A stretch of 64,000 nucleotides of DNA from Labyrinthula sp. Ha (GCA_015227615.1 JAALGZ010000007.1:868001-932000), one strand, 5' to 3'. Counted from the stretch's first letter, positions 33,537-46,000 are shown. Program-made: numbers and translations. The notes: generated by a model from the sequence alone, not told the origin.

Positions 33537-34700
33537 ATGCAAAAACCATCAAAATTAATTCGGCATAAGTCTGCAGAAAAGAAAGCAAAGGCTAAGCTAA
33601 GAAGAACCGTCAGTTTGCAGATAAGTGTGCCTCTTGACCATAGAAAACCAATGCTCAGCCACTGTTCAAGTGATCTCAGTTCAGAGAGTTTCGTTTCTGC
33701 ACCTTCAACTTTTTTCTCTCAAAGTTCAGTGGAAACCTTTGCAAGTACAAGCAGCGACTCCCCCACTGACTGTGTGTTTCTTTATGAGAATGAAAACTAT
33801 AATTTTTCAAGGGGCAAGGTTACAATTTCACGTGGCGAAGAATCTGCTGTGGAAGAAAGAAAATTTTCCCTTGAGGGTTACACGCAAGGTGTGCTACTTG
33901 GTAAAGGTTCAACTGGATCTGTATATGCATGGAAGAATCAGAATGAAATTGTTGCGGTAAAACACTTCCGATGTGTGGCCAGCAGCTACAAACGCTACCG
34001 CTTTGTGGCCGAGGTCAGCTTCTATGTAAATAATAAACATCCTTCCTTGTTAAAATTAGTCGGGGTTGCCTTCGCGGAATCCACCGGATTCATTGCTACT
34101 GAGTTCATGAATCTAGGCTCTTGGAATAAGGCCGTTTCTTTGATAAACTCAAAAGCTAACTATGAGGAAATTCTTTTGTCTGTCTGCTTTCAGGTTTCTC
34201 GTGGTTTGCAATATTTACACTCGAATAATTACCTCCATGGAGACGTTAGCCAAAAAAACGTGTTGCTTAACAGTAAAGGGGAAGCTAAGCTTTGTGACTT
34301 TGCAAATGTAACTAAGCTCAAATCCAAGAATGAGTTATTAACTTCAAATGATGTACTTGGAGCTCTCAAGTTTCTTGCTCCGGAAAGAAAACTTGCTTTG
34401 CCTTACGGTTTACCGGTTGACATTTGGGCATTTGGAATGTTCATTCAGTGCTCACTTTCTACTAAAAATATAACTAATCAAATGCAAAACATTGATCGCT
34501 GGCTTGTGCCAATTGTTTCTGAAGCGAACGGGGTATGTAAAAATCTGTATAACCAAAGACTCAGTAAATTGCAAAGAATATGTCTGAGTGAAAAAGCAGA
34601 TTTAAGGCCTGATGCGGAAGCGCTATGCTCCAGTGCTCCTTTTGCTGGCCTCTCGTATAAATCGTCCACAGTGTGTGTGTCTAAAGGGTTCCAGCACTGA
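33537..34700 (+). CDS. Divergent protein kinase with HGD and DFA motifs
   Basis: A 387-aa protein. A Ser-rich, basic N-terminal region of about 110 residues precedes a kinase domain. The glycine loop is LLGKGSTGSVYAW (about 119-131), the ATP lysine lies in VAVKHF (about 139-144), the catalytic loop is HGDVSQKNVLL (about 233-243) and the metal-binding motif is CDFAN (about 253-257). LAPERK follows as the APE equivalent, with VDIWAFGM in helix F. The catalytic Asp and Asn are kept, so activity is plausible, but the usual Arg of HRD is Gly and the Gly of DFG is Ala. RGLQYLHS and the general look suggest the STE/MAPKK or TKL side of the kinome. The C-lobe is short. It may depend little on activation-loop phosphorylation. 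Confidence 0.85.
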   Translation: MQKPSKLIRHKSAEKKAKAKLRRTVSLQISVPLDHRKPMLSHCSSDLSSESFVSAPSTFFSQSSVETFASTSSDSPTDCVFLYENENYNFSRGKVTISRGEESAVEERKFSLEGYTQGVLLGKGSTGSVYAWKNQNEIVAVKHFRCVASSYKRYRFVAEVSFYVNNKHPSLLKLVGVAFAESTGFIATEFMNLGSWNKAVSLINSKANYEEILLSVCFQVSRGLQYLHSNNYLHGDVSQKNVLLNSKGEAKLCDFANVTKLKSKNELLTSNDVLGALKFLAPERKLALPYGLPVDIWAFGMFIQCSLSTKNITNQMQNIDRWLVPIVSEANGVCKNLYNQRLSKLQRICLSEKADLRPDAEALCSSAPFAGLSYKSSTVCVSKGFQH

Positions 34701-35042
34701 AAGAAACCTGAACAGTACATTTATTGTCATTTTGTAACTTTGTGTTGGAGATTTACTTAATTTTCAACCCTTGGAATATTGAATTACCTTGAATTACTCT
34801 CTACATCGGATTCTAAGAGTTTGAGGGTGGTAGTTATGCTCCATCTCACTTGGAAAGTTGGTGAGTTTTGCATTTTACTCTTTCATCACGCGAGATGTTC
34901 CTTAATGTAGCGACAGTGGAAGACAACATTAAAATGAAGTTTACAACTCATCTTCAGTCCCTTGATAGAGAGCTATCGAAAGTGAAACATGAAGCAAACC
35001 TAGGGTTTGAAGTTAGTTTGAGAATGTTTAAGCTAACAGTTT
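34701..35042. other. Convergent intergenic gap
   Basis: Space between the kinase stop and the stop of the CFAP53-like gene. A 66-codon plus-strand frame (34868-35068) overlaps the end of the latter and shows no known motif. Confidence 0.5.
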
Positions 35043-36506
35043 TCATTGTTTATTCTCCATTAGGCTAAGATAGGGTTGCGAAAGCTCTTTGAGAGATTGC
35101 TTTAGTTCCAGCACTCTACGGTCTGTTGCATCAAGCCTTTGTTTTTCTTGCTGTTCACGCTCTTTCTGTTCATTTAAAAGGTTTTTTTTCTTAGAAGCTC
35201 TTAAAGAGATTTGCTCTAACAAATCTCGCTGATAGGCTTTGGTCTGTTGCTTTGCGCGTAAATTAAGGAGTTTAGTGTTCTCATTTTGTACTTCAAGTGC
35301 TCTTCTGGCCTGTTGCAAAAATTGATTCTCAGTGTCTTTCTCCTTAGCAGTTTGTTTCTTCTTTTCTAAGATTTGGTTTTTTCTTTCATCAAGAATTTCT
35401 TGTTGCAGATGTGCCCTTTGTTCTTGCTCCAGTGTTTCTCTCTCTACCATTTGTCTGTAAACTTTTTCCTGTTGAAGCTGGTTAATTTTCTCGATTTTTT
35501 TTTCTCGTTCTTTGACAATGAGCTTTCTTCGCTCTAGTTCTTTTTGCTGAATTCTTGTTTCTTCTCTACACTTTCTCTGCTTTTCAATTTTCCTTAAATG
35601 CTCAAGTCTCAACTCCTCTGCGATTTCCTTCTTGATTTTATCCTCTTCTATGAGTTGTGCTGCCCTCTCTTTCTTGACGCGAGCAGCTTTGCTTGAAACA
35701 TCCTGCCTCATGTTTTCAATTATAACCCTTCTCTTAGCTTCATCTCTTTTCTTAATTCGTTCATTCTCTTGTTTGACTTGTTCCAGAAACTGTTGTTCTT
35801 CCTCATATCGTTCGTTTTCTTTTCGCTCACGTTCTAACCGTCGCTGCTCTACTTGATCATCTAAATCTTTTCTTAGTTGCGTCATAGCTTCCAACTGGAG
35901 CATTTTACTCACATTGTACTCTTTTATCTTTCTTTTAGCCTCTTTTTTCCATTTGTTTGAAAATTCCTCCTCTTGTATCTTTTCTACTCTTTTTTTTTCT
36001 TCCTTTACTTGAACTTGTTTCCGTTGCTCAGCGAATGTTCTTTGCTCCAAAATTGCTGAGTACGCATCTCGAAGCTCACTACATTCAAGCCTTTCCTTTT
36101 GTTCCAGTTTTTCCTTTACAATTTCCAGCCTCTTCTCTTGTTTTAACTTCTCAATTTCTTTAGCTCGCGTAATTAGCTTCTCTCTTACCTTCTCGGGTGG
36201 ATCTACCAATTTCTTAACTTCTTCGACCAAATTCTGACGCTCCTTTTCTAAGAGATTCGCCAATTTTGTCCTAAGTACATTGAACGATCTCTCATGCTCC
36301 TGGCTAAGTTTTTTTATTCTTTCTTGTGCAAAGTTAGACAAGCTCTTATTCATCGACTTCTGCTCCCAAAAGGTGCGAAACTCTGCTTTTGCTCTGTCTC
36401 TCAAGTCATTTTCCAATGCAAAGAGTTTTTCTTCAATAGCACTTCTCTTTCGTATACGATAGTCGGGAGGTAAGCGCTGCTTTTTCCTAAGACTAAGACT
36501 GTTCAT
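35043..36506 (-). CDS. CFAP53: CFAP53-like TPH-domain coiled-coil protein
   Basis: A 487-aa protein, nearly all charged coiled coil, of the trichohyalin-plectin-homology type. It aligns by eye with animal CFAP53 (about 514 aa). VKEKLEQKERLECSELRDA matches the family's VAEKLDQQFRERCEELRVE, and EEEFSNKWKKEAKRK matches its EEQMFSKLWEEDRLAKE. CFAP53 is a microtubule inner protein of axonemal doublets and also acts at basal bodies and satellites. Its presence implies that the organism builds cilia or flagella. The start codon lies 53 bp from the end of the HECT ligase gene on the same strand. Other TPH proteins (CFAP45, MNS1) are alternatives, but the block order favours CFAP53. Confidence 0.7.
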   Translation of the reverse strand: MNSLSLRKKQRLPPDYRIRKRSAIEEKLFALENDLRDRAKAEFRTFWEQKSMNKSLSNFAQERIKKLSQEHERSFNVLRTKLANLLEKERQNLVEEVKKLVDPPEKVREKLITRAKEIEKLKQEKRLEIVKEKLEQKERLECSELRDAYSAILEQRTFAEQRKQVQVKEEKKRVEKIQEEEFSNKWKKEAKRKIKEYNVSKMLQLEAMTQLRKDLDDQVEQRRLERERKENERYEEEQQFLEQVKQENERIKKRDEAKRRVIIENMRQDVSSKAARVKKERAAQLIEEDKIKKEIAEELRLEHLRKIEKQRKCREETRIQQKELERRKLIVKEREKKIEKINQLQQEKVYRQMVERETLEQEQRAHLQQEILDERKNQILEKKKQTAKEKDTENQFLQQARRALEVQNENTKLLNLRAKQQTKAYQRDLLEQISLRASKKKNLLNEQKEREQQEKQRLDATDRRVLELKQSLKELSQPYLSLMENKQ

Positions 36507-36558
36507 TGCAAATTAAAATTTTAAACAATTAAGTACAACAAATTAACCTTTTCTAAAG

Positions 36559-39500
36559 TTATTCAAGTCCAAAACCCTCAGAGTTTTCTATGGCTAACAG
36601 CAATAGCTTCTTCATTTTCTTTGCTGATGAATAATCAGGTAACATGAGAGTATTGAAGCAGGTATATGCTGTTGGTAAGTGCTTGCTGTCAGGTCCTGCT
36701 CGCTGTACTTTAAACTTGACATTTTTCAACCCTCCAACAGGAGCTCTAGAACTACCAGTACAAAATCTCAGAAACAATTGCTTTTCTTTCTCGTTAAAAT
36801 CAAGTACAATCTTCCATAAACTTTTTATAGTTTTTGTGTCTGCCTTGTACCCCCCTTCATATTCAGCATTATTTTTCAGCAAGTTCATATCAAGCTCTGT
36901 GGTACCGGTTAGCAACCTTTCTAGCTCATCTGCATTGAAAAGATGGAACGCAGCTTGCCCTGATGGTATTACCTTACTAAACCCATCTAACAAAGCAGCC
37001 GCTTTGGCTCTTATTAAATCAGAATACATATAGTATTTGATCATTGCCTTGATATATTCATCTCTATTCTCCAATGTAACTGGAATATTACGCCCATTTT
37101 CAACTAGTTCAACATCCCGAATAACACCCATATTGCTATCTGTAACCTCAAATGCAAGTTCTAAACTATCCAACTCCTCAGGATCTTCTATCTTTAGAAT
37201 ATAGTCCAGGCTTTGTGCTTGACTAGGATTAAAGTGGGAAAATGTCCGCAAATTCAAATTGTCCGCGTCAAACTGGGCTAACAGAATTTCATAAAAAGCT
37301 TTGGGAAACTGTAAATCCAGAAGAGTATCGTTATATATGGCAAGTCCCAATATAATTCCGATTATCTTCAAAGTCTTCAATTCATCCTTATAAGTTGTTG
37401 GATATTGTTTGGTCATTGCCATATAGTCCTTGTATTGCACAAATTCACCATCAGGCAAGAGGTCATCACCAAAAGGTAGAGCTCCTGAAAACCACAGCTG
37501 ACCAGTCTGGGGAATCTCGACAAATATACCATAAGATGGATCAAACAGCTTGTTACCCAGCAACAAAAAGAATTCCTTTCTGACTCCACCAGCATCCAAA
37601 CCCTGCTCACCCTTAAACTTTACTTTCAGAGGTTTCCTGAAGCTAAGTCCCTTATTATCTTTTAGTAATATCTCTTCGATAGTTTTCATTGTATCTTCAA
37701 GCACACTCTCCCTTCCAATCTCCATAACAAGGGCAAGGTTAAAGTTTGTTGGTGCCCTGCCAGTAAGGAGGCCAATAATACCACCGTTAGCATTAATCGC
37801 TTCGGTGACACTACTTTGGAAACTTTGCTCCTGTCTTTCTCTGTCTTCCTGTTGCATAAAACTTCTTTTTAAATCAGCAGGGAGAAGAAAAGGAAACACG
37901 AAGTAAAAAAACTCGGGATTATTCGCCAAAACTCTCTCGAAACGAGTATAGGAATATTTTTCGATAAGTCCTACTGTTTCCCCCTCCAAAACTCCATAGT
38001 CTGAAGCGGGAGTTACAGGTTCCTCTACAGTTGGAGACCGGATTCTTCTCCTAGGCGTCAGACCTAAAACTCGAGCCAGCAAGTCCATTTCACCCCCTCG
38101 AGGGTCACGCTCTACCATTTGTGTGCCCATTAAACTTTTCCATTGGTTATACAAGGCTCTTAAGTGGTGGGAAACGAAAGCCTCTCCTTCTGCAGAGACT
38201 GAGCTGGCAGGAAGAGAAATATTAAACCAGCGATCCACATTTTCGTCTACAAATAGTTTGCTTTGCTTAGAGTGTGCAATAGAGTTCAATATATGAAGCG
38301 TTTGGCACATTACAACATTTCCCTTCGAATATTTCTTGTGCTTCACGTGAACATTCACAAGAGATACTACATTTTGCACAAGTTGTTTGAGTTGATCATC
38401 TCTGAGACTAGCAACCCAATTAAATAAAACTTTTCGACCATTGGTCGACAACCTCATAAAACTAACAAGTATGATCTCAAACTCATTTGGCGAGGTCTTA
38501 ATTAACAAGTCAGAAACGAGGAGGAGAAAATAAGACCTCAGTTGTACTGGGTCAGGATCCTCACCCAGTAGAACCGTGGCCATGTCCACATTAGCCACAA
38601 GAGTGGAAATCAATTGCCTAAGGTACATTTGTTGCTTCTTAACTTGCTTGTTCGAACTTTCTTTTTTGAGAACATCTATTAAGCCCTGCGAACTTTGAGC
38701 CAAAAACTCAAAATCGAAAGCACCATCCCTCACAAAAGAGGCGTTGAAATTTTCAACTGTGCAGAGAGCGTTCCTCCATTTTCTAGGAAGAGATTCAGAA
38801 GGAAAATCTCGGCTTGTCCCTAAACTCAGCTCATTCAAGAGTATATCTATTTGAGGAACCCGGTCAATCAATTGTCTCCCAATGTCCTCTGCATCCTGGA
38901 TTTGCGAGCAGTAAAAAGAATTATCCATTGAGCCACCTGTTATTTTGAAGATACCTTGTTCTCCCACTTTCTGAACTTGAATGTTCCCATTGTGCTTGGA
39001 CACCATAAACGCCGTACCTGAAGATGTTAAAAACATGCCACACCTTTTGTTCACCTGCAAGTCTACAATGATGTCATCTGATTCAAATACTTTCTTAGTT
39101 CTCGCAATTAAGGCATTATCCTGAAGCACAGCCTTATCTAAGGAAAGATGATGCAGTTCTTTTCTATCCTTTGAGATAGCGAAAAAACCTAATTTATTTC
39201 CTTCAACTGATACAAACTTGATTCCTTTCCTGTGAACAATCTTCACAGGAGTGTGAGTTACATACTTATCAGACAACTCACCATAGGCATATATATCTCC
39301 AAATTTGTTCACAGCTAATCCAAAATGCTTAGATTCAGTACCAGTTTGTTTGTCACTTGAGATGTGAACAACCGCATTACCTCTTAGAACTCCCTGGACT
39401 TTCGTTAAAAAAGACTCATTTCGTTTCTTTCCAGTTCCTAGTTGTCCTTTGTTGTTTAACCCGGAAACATAAACTCTACCATATCTTGAAAGTGCATAAA

Positions 39501-40005
39501 GAGAGCTTCCTGATGCAGATATTTCAACAAACACCTCAGCTGCACCATTTTTCTTTTGGACAGTAAACGCTCTTAGGTCAAAACTGCCTTGAGAGTAGTT
39601 ATGTGATAGTTGACCATACTTGTTACTTCCTACCGTAAAAACTTTGCCGTTATCCGCCAAAAATGCAGCAAACGATTTCCCCGACGCGATTTGAACAAAA
39701 TTAAAGTTCCTCAAGGGGGCAAAGATATCTTTTCCAAGGTATAATTCTCCATTGTTTGTCAATGAAAAGACATATGGCTTTGAAGATTTGGGTTCAGTAA
39801 TGACACATCTTGATATGACGAGCGGGGGAGCGTCTTTGATCTGGACAGTCTCAGGAACAGCCGAATCAGACATTGTAACTGATAGGAGACGAACCTCAGA
39901 TGTATCAAGGGGGTAAACCTGCATGGTAGAACTAGGGGAAGTTTTGGATTCATGAGCAAGCGAAGGGGAGAAGAATAGACTAAGCTTCTTGCGGTGATTA
40001 CTCAT
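36559..40005 (-). CDS. HERC-type E3 ubiquitin ligase, RCC1 repeats plus HECT domain
   Basis: A single-exon 1,148-aa protein. The first ATG is at 40005; the frame extends 16 codons upstream without one. Residues about 50-380 hold RCC1-like repeats (FLADNGKVFTVGSNKYGQL, YALSRYGRVYVSGLNNKGQL) forming a beta-propeller. A helical middle follows, then a HECT domain over about the last 360 residues (LKVKFKGEQGLDAGGVRKEF, and GSSRAPVGGL near the end). The catalytic cysteine is in LPTAYTCFNTLMLPDY, at about residue 1116. HECT ligases accept ubiquitin from an E2 on this cysteine and pass it to substrates. The size and order match small HERC proteins such as HERC3 and HERC4. The substrate is unknown; the protein is likely cytosolic. 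Confidence 0.9.
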   Translation of the reverse strand: MSNHRKKLSLFFSPSLAHESKTSPSSTMQVYPLDTSEVRLLSVTMSDSAVPETVQIKDAPPLVISRCVITEPKSSKPYVFSLTNNGELYLGKDIFAPLRNFNFVQIASGKSFAAFLADNGKVFTVGSNKYGQLSHNYSQGSFDLRAFTVQKKNGAAEVFVEISASGSSLYALSRYGRVYVSGLNNKGQLGTGKKRNESFLTKVQGVLRGNAVVHISSDKQTGTESKHFGLAVNKFGDIYAYGELSDKYVTHTPVKIVHRKGIKFVSVEGNKLGFFAISKDRKELHHLSLDKAVLQDNALIARTKKVFESDDIIVDLQVNKRCGMFLTSSGTAFMVSKHNGNIQVQKVGEQGIFKITGGSMDNSFYCSQIQDAEDIGRQLIDRVPQIDILLNELSLGTSRDFPSESLPRKWRNALCTVENFNASFVRDGAFDFEFLAQSSQGLIDVLKKESSNKQVKKQQMYLRQLISTLVANVDMATVLLGEDPDPVQLRSYFLLLVSDLLIKTSPNEFEIILVSFMRLSTNGRKVLFNWVASLRDDQLKQLVQNVVSLVNVHVKHKKYSKGNVVMCQTLHILNSIAHSKQSKLFVDENVDRWFNISLPASSVSAEGEAFVSHHLRALYNQWKSLMGTQMVERDPRGGEMDLLARVLGLTPRRRIRSPTVEEPVTPASDYGVLEGETVGLIEKYSYTRFERVLANNPEFFYFVFPFLLPADLKRSFMQQEDRERQEQSFQSSVTEAINANGGIIGLLTGRAPTNFNLALVMEIGRESVLEDTMKTIEEILLKDNKGLSFRKPLKVKFKGEQGLDAGGVRKEFFLLLGNKLFDPSYGIFVEIPQTGQLWFSGALPFGDDLLPDGEFVQYKDYMAMTKQYPTTYKDELKTLKIIGIILGLAIYNDTLLDLQFPKAFYEILLAQFDADNLNLRTFSHFNPSQAQSLDYILKIEDPEELDSLELAFEVTDSNMGVIRDVELVENGRNIPVTLENRDEYIKAMIKYYMYSDLIRAKAAALLDGFSKVIPSGQAAFHLFNADELERLLTGTTELDMNLLKNNAEYEGGYKADTKTIKSLWKIVLDFNEKEKQLFLRFCTGSSRAPVGGLKNVKFKVQRAGPDSKHLPTAYTCFNTLMLPDYSSAKKMKKLLLLAIENSEGFGLE

Positions 40006-43000
40006 CTTTAGTATTTCTAATGTTCTCTTCTCGTCTAGAATTTTTTTTACCAAGCGACACTGTGGTAATGCAATATCGATTGATCACGTACTTTGAAAAA
40101 ATGCTCTAGATTCACAAGGTTCTAGAACAGCAATGGAAATTCTGCGTAAACAGAAGATGCGATATAAGTTGTTTCTGAGACCTAACTTGAATATACTCAA
40201 ATTATCCAGGGGTCTCATTCTATTCGAACTAATCTAAGGTGAAAACAGAAATACTTTTACTACTCATATGTGGATCTGTTCAACATAATTTCTCTACACT
40301 AGTCAAACTCAATTCCAAACTTCACTCCTTGTAAGAAATATTAATATGAAGTATTTCAACTACCAACCACTAGAATTGAAAAAAACTCCGGGAAAAAGGA
40401 AAATGATGACGGCTTTTGATAAAATTGATATTCCGCACCACCAACGTAGCGATCTTTCTGTGCCAGGTGCTCCTTCGGGATGTTGCAGCCTCTCACGGAG
40501 TCCGCGAAAGGATCCTAGCTCTTATTATTATTTTTATGAAAACTACTTTCAGAACTAAAATTCTGTAACTCGCAAATGAAATCGTTCAGCTCCAATAAAT
40601 AGGCGGAAGGAGGAACAGCAGTAATAGAGAACACGTTACGATAATTAATTACTGGAGCATGGTTTTTGACAAAGTAAAGCCAAGTTAAACCAAAGGAAGA
40701 GATTTGGCTCTAAACTGATGTAACAAAAAGGGTACTGGATCAATCTTACTAGCATATACTCGTTCTCAGAACCTTATGATTTAGGTGATCGTCAAGGAGA
40801 TAGCCCAAGTAAAAAGAGAACATGAAGAAGACAACAACAAAGCGGCAACAGTAAAATCCAGGTCCAAAAAATCAAAAGAACTACGCTACCTTTGTAGATT
40901 CAAAGAGTTAACTAGGTTTCTGAATAACAAAAAAACACAAGATATTCAAATCATATCTGCTTTTAACCAGCTTTAACTAGCTAACACACAAGCGACCAAG
41001 TGCTACGGAGAATCAGAAAAAGAACCTTCCACAGACATAAATAAACTAAAAGTACTTCATAAAGCACATTTCTCTTTGGTAGGAATGAATTGGAGATAGG
41101 ATTTCTCTCCATGAGTACCTTTATTTTTTTTCTGGTCAGTTTATGGGAGCTTGATTCTACTGATTTTCGAAGTTGTCCCATACTAACAACAAATTTTCCC
41201 TGAAGTTAGATGACGTGATGAATGCGTCTTAGGGCTGTAGTGGAACAAAGCGAATCCACCTTCTTAAAGTACCTTCCAATGTAGGAAGCAAAAAGGTCCA
41301 CAGTGGATTGAAATTAGAGAACATGTTCAAGAACACAGATTCTGGTTGAGTTAGATATTCGGACTCAAATGTCAGTATCTCAGAGCCTCCGCTAATAAGT
41401 AACTATTAAAATAGCGGCTAAACTTCGCAAAGAGATACCTTTTGCCATCTCAGTAATCTAAAAGATTCAGCTACCTAAAAACAATTTTACAATCGTAAAA
41501 ATCATTCAACATAATTAACTCAGTTATTTGCACAAGACTACTCCAGTTCAACATACATACATTTCTTCCGTCTGATTAGTTTTCAAAGATAAGGTTGTGA
41601 TCAGATATACATGAAACTGAATTTTGTAATATAGTTGTTTTCAAAGCTATTTATCAATCAGCTTTTGTACCGATGGACTACTCCTTTCTCAGGAATAAGC
41701 ATAAGAACGAGTTTAAAGACCAATAGACCCTGGAAAATAATTCAAGTTATTCCAACAAAAATAGAAAGTGGTAATATTAATAGCTTAAATTGAAATTCCT
41801 GGCACAGAAAACCAAGAAATTGACAAGAAAATATACATATACTGATGTTTAGGTTCTGTGTGTTTATGCACTGATATTCTTACAACTCATGTATAAGAGG
41901 CATCCATCTGGAGTGGGTAGGAAATCGTACAGTATGACTTAGAGACTTATACTATAGCGTGCAAATATATCTTTGCACTTTTGAGATCTATGATTCTAGA
42001 AACAATGTAAAAAGTTCTCTTAATACAAATATGTAGTTAACGGGGCTGAGAATGTCCCTTATGATTTGCACAAGAACTAACTCCCGTTCCAACGATTTTC
42101 AGTAAATTTGAGTAGGAAATAAGGAGTCTATGAGGTAGTATAGATTAGTGGTGCAAAACCACGAGAATTTTAATCAGAAGATAAAGACCTTGCCAAAAAA
42201 GTATTACTTTTTCGTAAAATTTTACTAAAATCCTAGGGGTGGGGCATCTTCGCTTATTGGGTATACTCTTACTCACACATTTCACTCATTGATAGGCTAA
42301 GTTTACTTCCATTATTTCACGGTCTGTTATAAATAGCTTATATCACCTCCACTTCTTGCTGTAGCTCTGAGCACATTCAACTAACATATTAGAAATAAAT
42401 TTTGGTGGACTCAATTATTTTGTACGTAGTGTAAGCTCTTAAACCCCTCAAATCATGTGCCAAATATATTGGGAATAAACTGAGCTTCACCATCCAAAAA
42501 CGGCGCAGTTTCAACAAATTTTTTGAAAAACTGATATCGATTTGTGAGATAAAAATCCATTAAATTTGTGTTCTAATTTTTACTTTGTGAATAGAACGAT
42601 GATATTTCTCAAAAAAAAACCCTCGTTTCATATAGCAGGTTCCCAGGAATGGAAAATATAAGTAAAATTTGATGTGTGAAAACAATTAATTTTATACCTT
42701 TTTAGGGAATCAATCTACTTAAGAATTTTTATTTCACGAAATAAGTCTATTAAAATATTTGCACTGATATCTATAAAATACTATTAGGTAAACTACTTGA
42801 TGTTTCCATAGAAGACAAGTGTTAAAACTATAGACTTTTTACTGGGATTATTACTATTAACTATTTTTTCACTTCAATAGGACCAAGCAGAATAGTATGA
42901 AATATAAAAGACCCTTAACTATTTATTTACCTCGAAACGTTTATGCAACGGATCTTTACTATAAGATTTACCCAAATCAACCTAATAGTACTGCTCCAAT

Positions 43001-46000
43001 GGAAACAAACTTAACTAAGTCTATGTATCCAGGAATAGACATCACCCATCCTGAATACACTGATTTGGTGAATGATTATGTCGACTAAACATAGTACACC
43101 AATCCTGAACTTCATTCAATTTGTTCTTATCTTAGTTTAAAAGCCGAGTTACATTTTGGAGGGCTACATAACTCCTGCAATTGTGTTCTAGTGAAGTCAT
43201 GAATGTAAAATTATTTACAGTTCCTAAAACATATATATGAAGAGAAAGAAAATATAGGGGTTTGATAAGAAGCTTGTTTTAAGAAGCAACGAAAGGGTTC
43301 ACTTTGCAAATCATTATCACCAGGTGTTCAGTCCACTTGAATACGGTCAATAAGATTTCTGTTATTCTTATCAAATATTTCATCTTCAACAGTGAAGGTG
43401 GAATCAAATTCTACACCACACTGAGCTCTTAATAATGAAGTAAAGACGTTACAAATCAACTATAATTAAGAAAAAGGGTGTAAGTATTGGCACATAAGCA
43501 CATACCGTAAGTATGTTAACCTTATAAAGGAGAAAGGACTGTATAAATGGGGAACTTGTATTCTTGTAATATAATGTTCTGGAAGATTTTACATTCGACA
43601 GTATGAAGATGTAGGACTAAAACCAAGTTTCCAAAATACGTTAAATTTTATTGGCTAAGGAACTTGCCATTATAACTATAATCACCATTTTTTAATACAA
43701 TAAGGAGCAACAATATTTTTCTACACCTGTATTTGCGTTGCCTTCCGAGAAGTTTATCGCGTTGATGGAGGAATATAAAGTATTCATTTTCTGTGGCATT
43801 CTAAACTTTCTTAATTTATTACAAAGGCGAATTCATTTTAATTTCTGTTTTTGTAATGTAGGAAAAGAGCTTTAAGGAATCTATGATACATCTAGATTTT
43901 ACTAAAGTATACAAGAAATGCAATGTTAAGGAAATAATGAGGTTTTCTATTTTATTTTTTCTAAGAATGAATTAAAGCCTCAGATGAAAATGGAGAATGA
44001 TAAATGATATGGGAAATATTTTATGCGTAACTGGTTATTTAACACATAGCAAGAATATGGATCCGCAGATATATTTTGGTCGTACTTAGAGCACTAGTAG
44101 AATCCATGTGACTATTTAGCTTTTTTGCTCGATATACCATGGATGCAAATTTTGCAAGTGAGAATTCAGCAAGAAATACTGACTCTACCATTAATAAATA
44201 TTCGTATAAAATTAGACAGTTAAAAAATGCCTGTATATTCTACTTTTTTAAGAAGTAAAACACAGTCCACAAGTATCACTTTGTAATAGCTTTTTGTCTT
44301 TGGTAATATAAATTATATACATAAAAATTCATTCAAGTAGAACAAACTAGCATCATAGATAATAGGTGTGGAGCATACATGACACAAAGTTACCATTGCA
44401 TAATATTATTCTTAAAAGAATGATCGAATAATTAAATTAGCCCTTTTATTATCTTGCAACCTAGGTTTTATAATTAAAATGGTTAGTCGGGCTTTTCATT
44501 CACCACACCTTATAAAGGAAGAACTATTTGATGCGCAGCCCCGAAGTGTATGTTTTTAGCTTAAGGTAAGAGATTTCTCTATTATTTAATGAAATTAAGA
44601 TTTATGATATAACTAGTTTCCAGTCTTTTGGGCTTTATTTTCGTGCTGTTTTTTTGTAAACGACAGAGGTAAACCATTTTTTTACGTTTTTATGCATTAA
44701 AAACCTTGACAGGATGCGACATTAAACCTGTCAATGGCGCAGAAACTAATAATAATAAAGAGTTAAGATAGTTTAAATGGAAATAGAAGTAACTTAATTT
44801 TTTTCAGGCAGAACTTTATTACTTTAACCTGATTCTACCTTCATAAAAAACACATCTATTCCACAGTGACATGAGCATTATGTGTCTTCTGCATGATTGA
44901 TTGGCTTAACTCATGACACTCGATGTAACTGTGTTAGCTGAAGAAGCTATTTATTTTCAGGGTGAAAATTCTCCTTATAATTCATATGATGCTTTGGAGG
45001 TGTCGTGAAATCTCGAAATTTTTCTTGAGAGGATCATTTCCGTATCTTAGGTAACCTAATCTAACTCATATACCGTTTTATATTAATACAAAATTTTCCA
45101 AAAGATAGTCGTTGCCAAGACCAATGCTTGCTCCTATATTCAATAATGTTCTTTCTTATCATGGGTAAAAATTATTCATAAGCCTTCATAGCTAAGGAAG
45201 TCTCGAAATGGTCTACATTGCTAAGTCATGACTTAGATTCTTAGAACTTTTCAATTTTTACCCGGTTTCCCCTTGAGATTTTTAACCCTCCTTTCATTTC
45301 TAGGGAGTATTCTCATAAGTTGATTGAGCTCGCATGATAGCCCCAGGTAACAACCCTATCGCAACGGCATGACTATTCGTCCAATCCCCACAGAATTACT
45401 AGATTGACTTAACAGTAGCATTAGAAATAGACTGATATATCATGTTCTCCTCTATCGATATTTTTGCTCAATGTAATTTTTTCTTGTTTTTTTGCTTAGT
45501 TAATATCTATGCCAACATTTCTGGTCATCTATGAGAGTCGTGTAAATTTGCGAAGAGTTTCTAGCTGTATGAAAAGTACGGGTATTCCTTAAAATTTTTA
45601 GAAACATATCAATTTCCTTACATCATTTCAATTTACAACAAAATTTCCTTATAAAACATAATTTGAAACTTTTTTCTATATCTTTAAGAAGACAAATGTA
45701 TTCTTAAGATACAATGGCGCTGTATCTACCCTTCAGGTACAAGAAACTTAATTATAAAATAGAAAATGGAGTTCAAATTACTATGCTTTCATATATAAAG
45801 TATTAAATATTAGACAAATGATACATAAGAAGATTAATTTTAATGCTACTTAAACTGGCTTGTTTCTGTTTTCTTCACTTAATGCTGAGACTGTACAAAA
45901 TGCAGGACAGTTCTACCCAAGAAAAACCTTGTCCCTCTCTACGAATAAGCAGGAAAAAAATGTTGATGAAAATAACACGTCATCATAAAATAAGGTTTAT

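Noticed and set aside
40346-40976. Short frames in a richer-composition patch, possibly an old LINE or a structured RNA
   Set aside because: Only one faint RQGD-like match and no consistent frame or fold; kept as a note within the gap entry.
42897-43088. 63-codon frame with protein-like composition
   Set aside because: No micro-intron acceptor or neighbouring exon fits and no family is recognised; not called as a gene.
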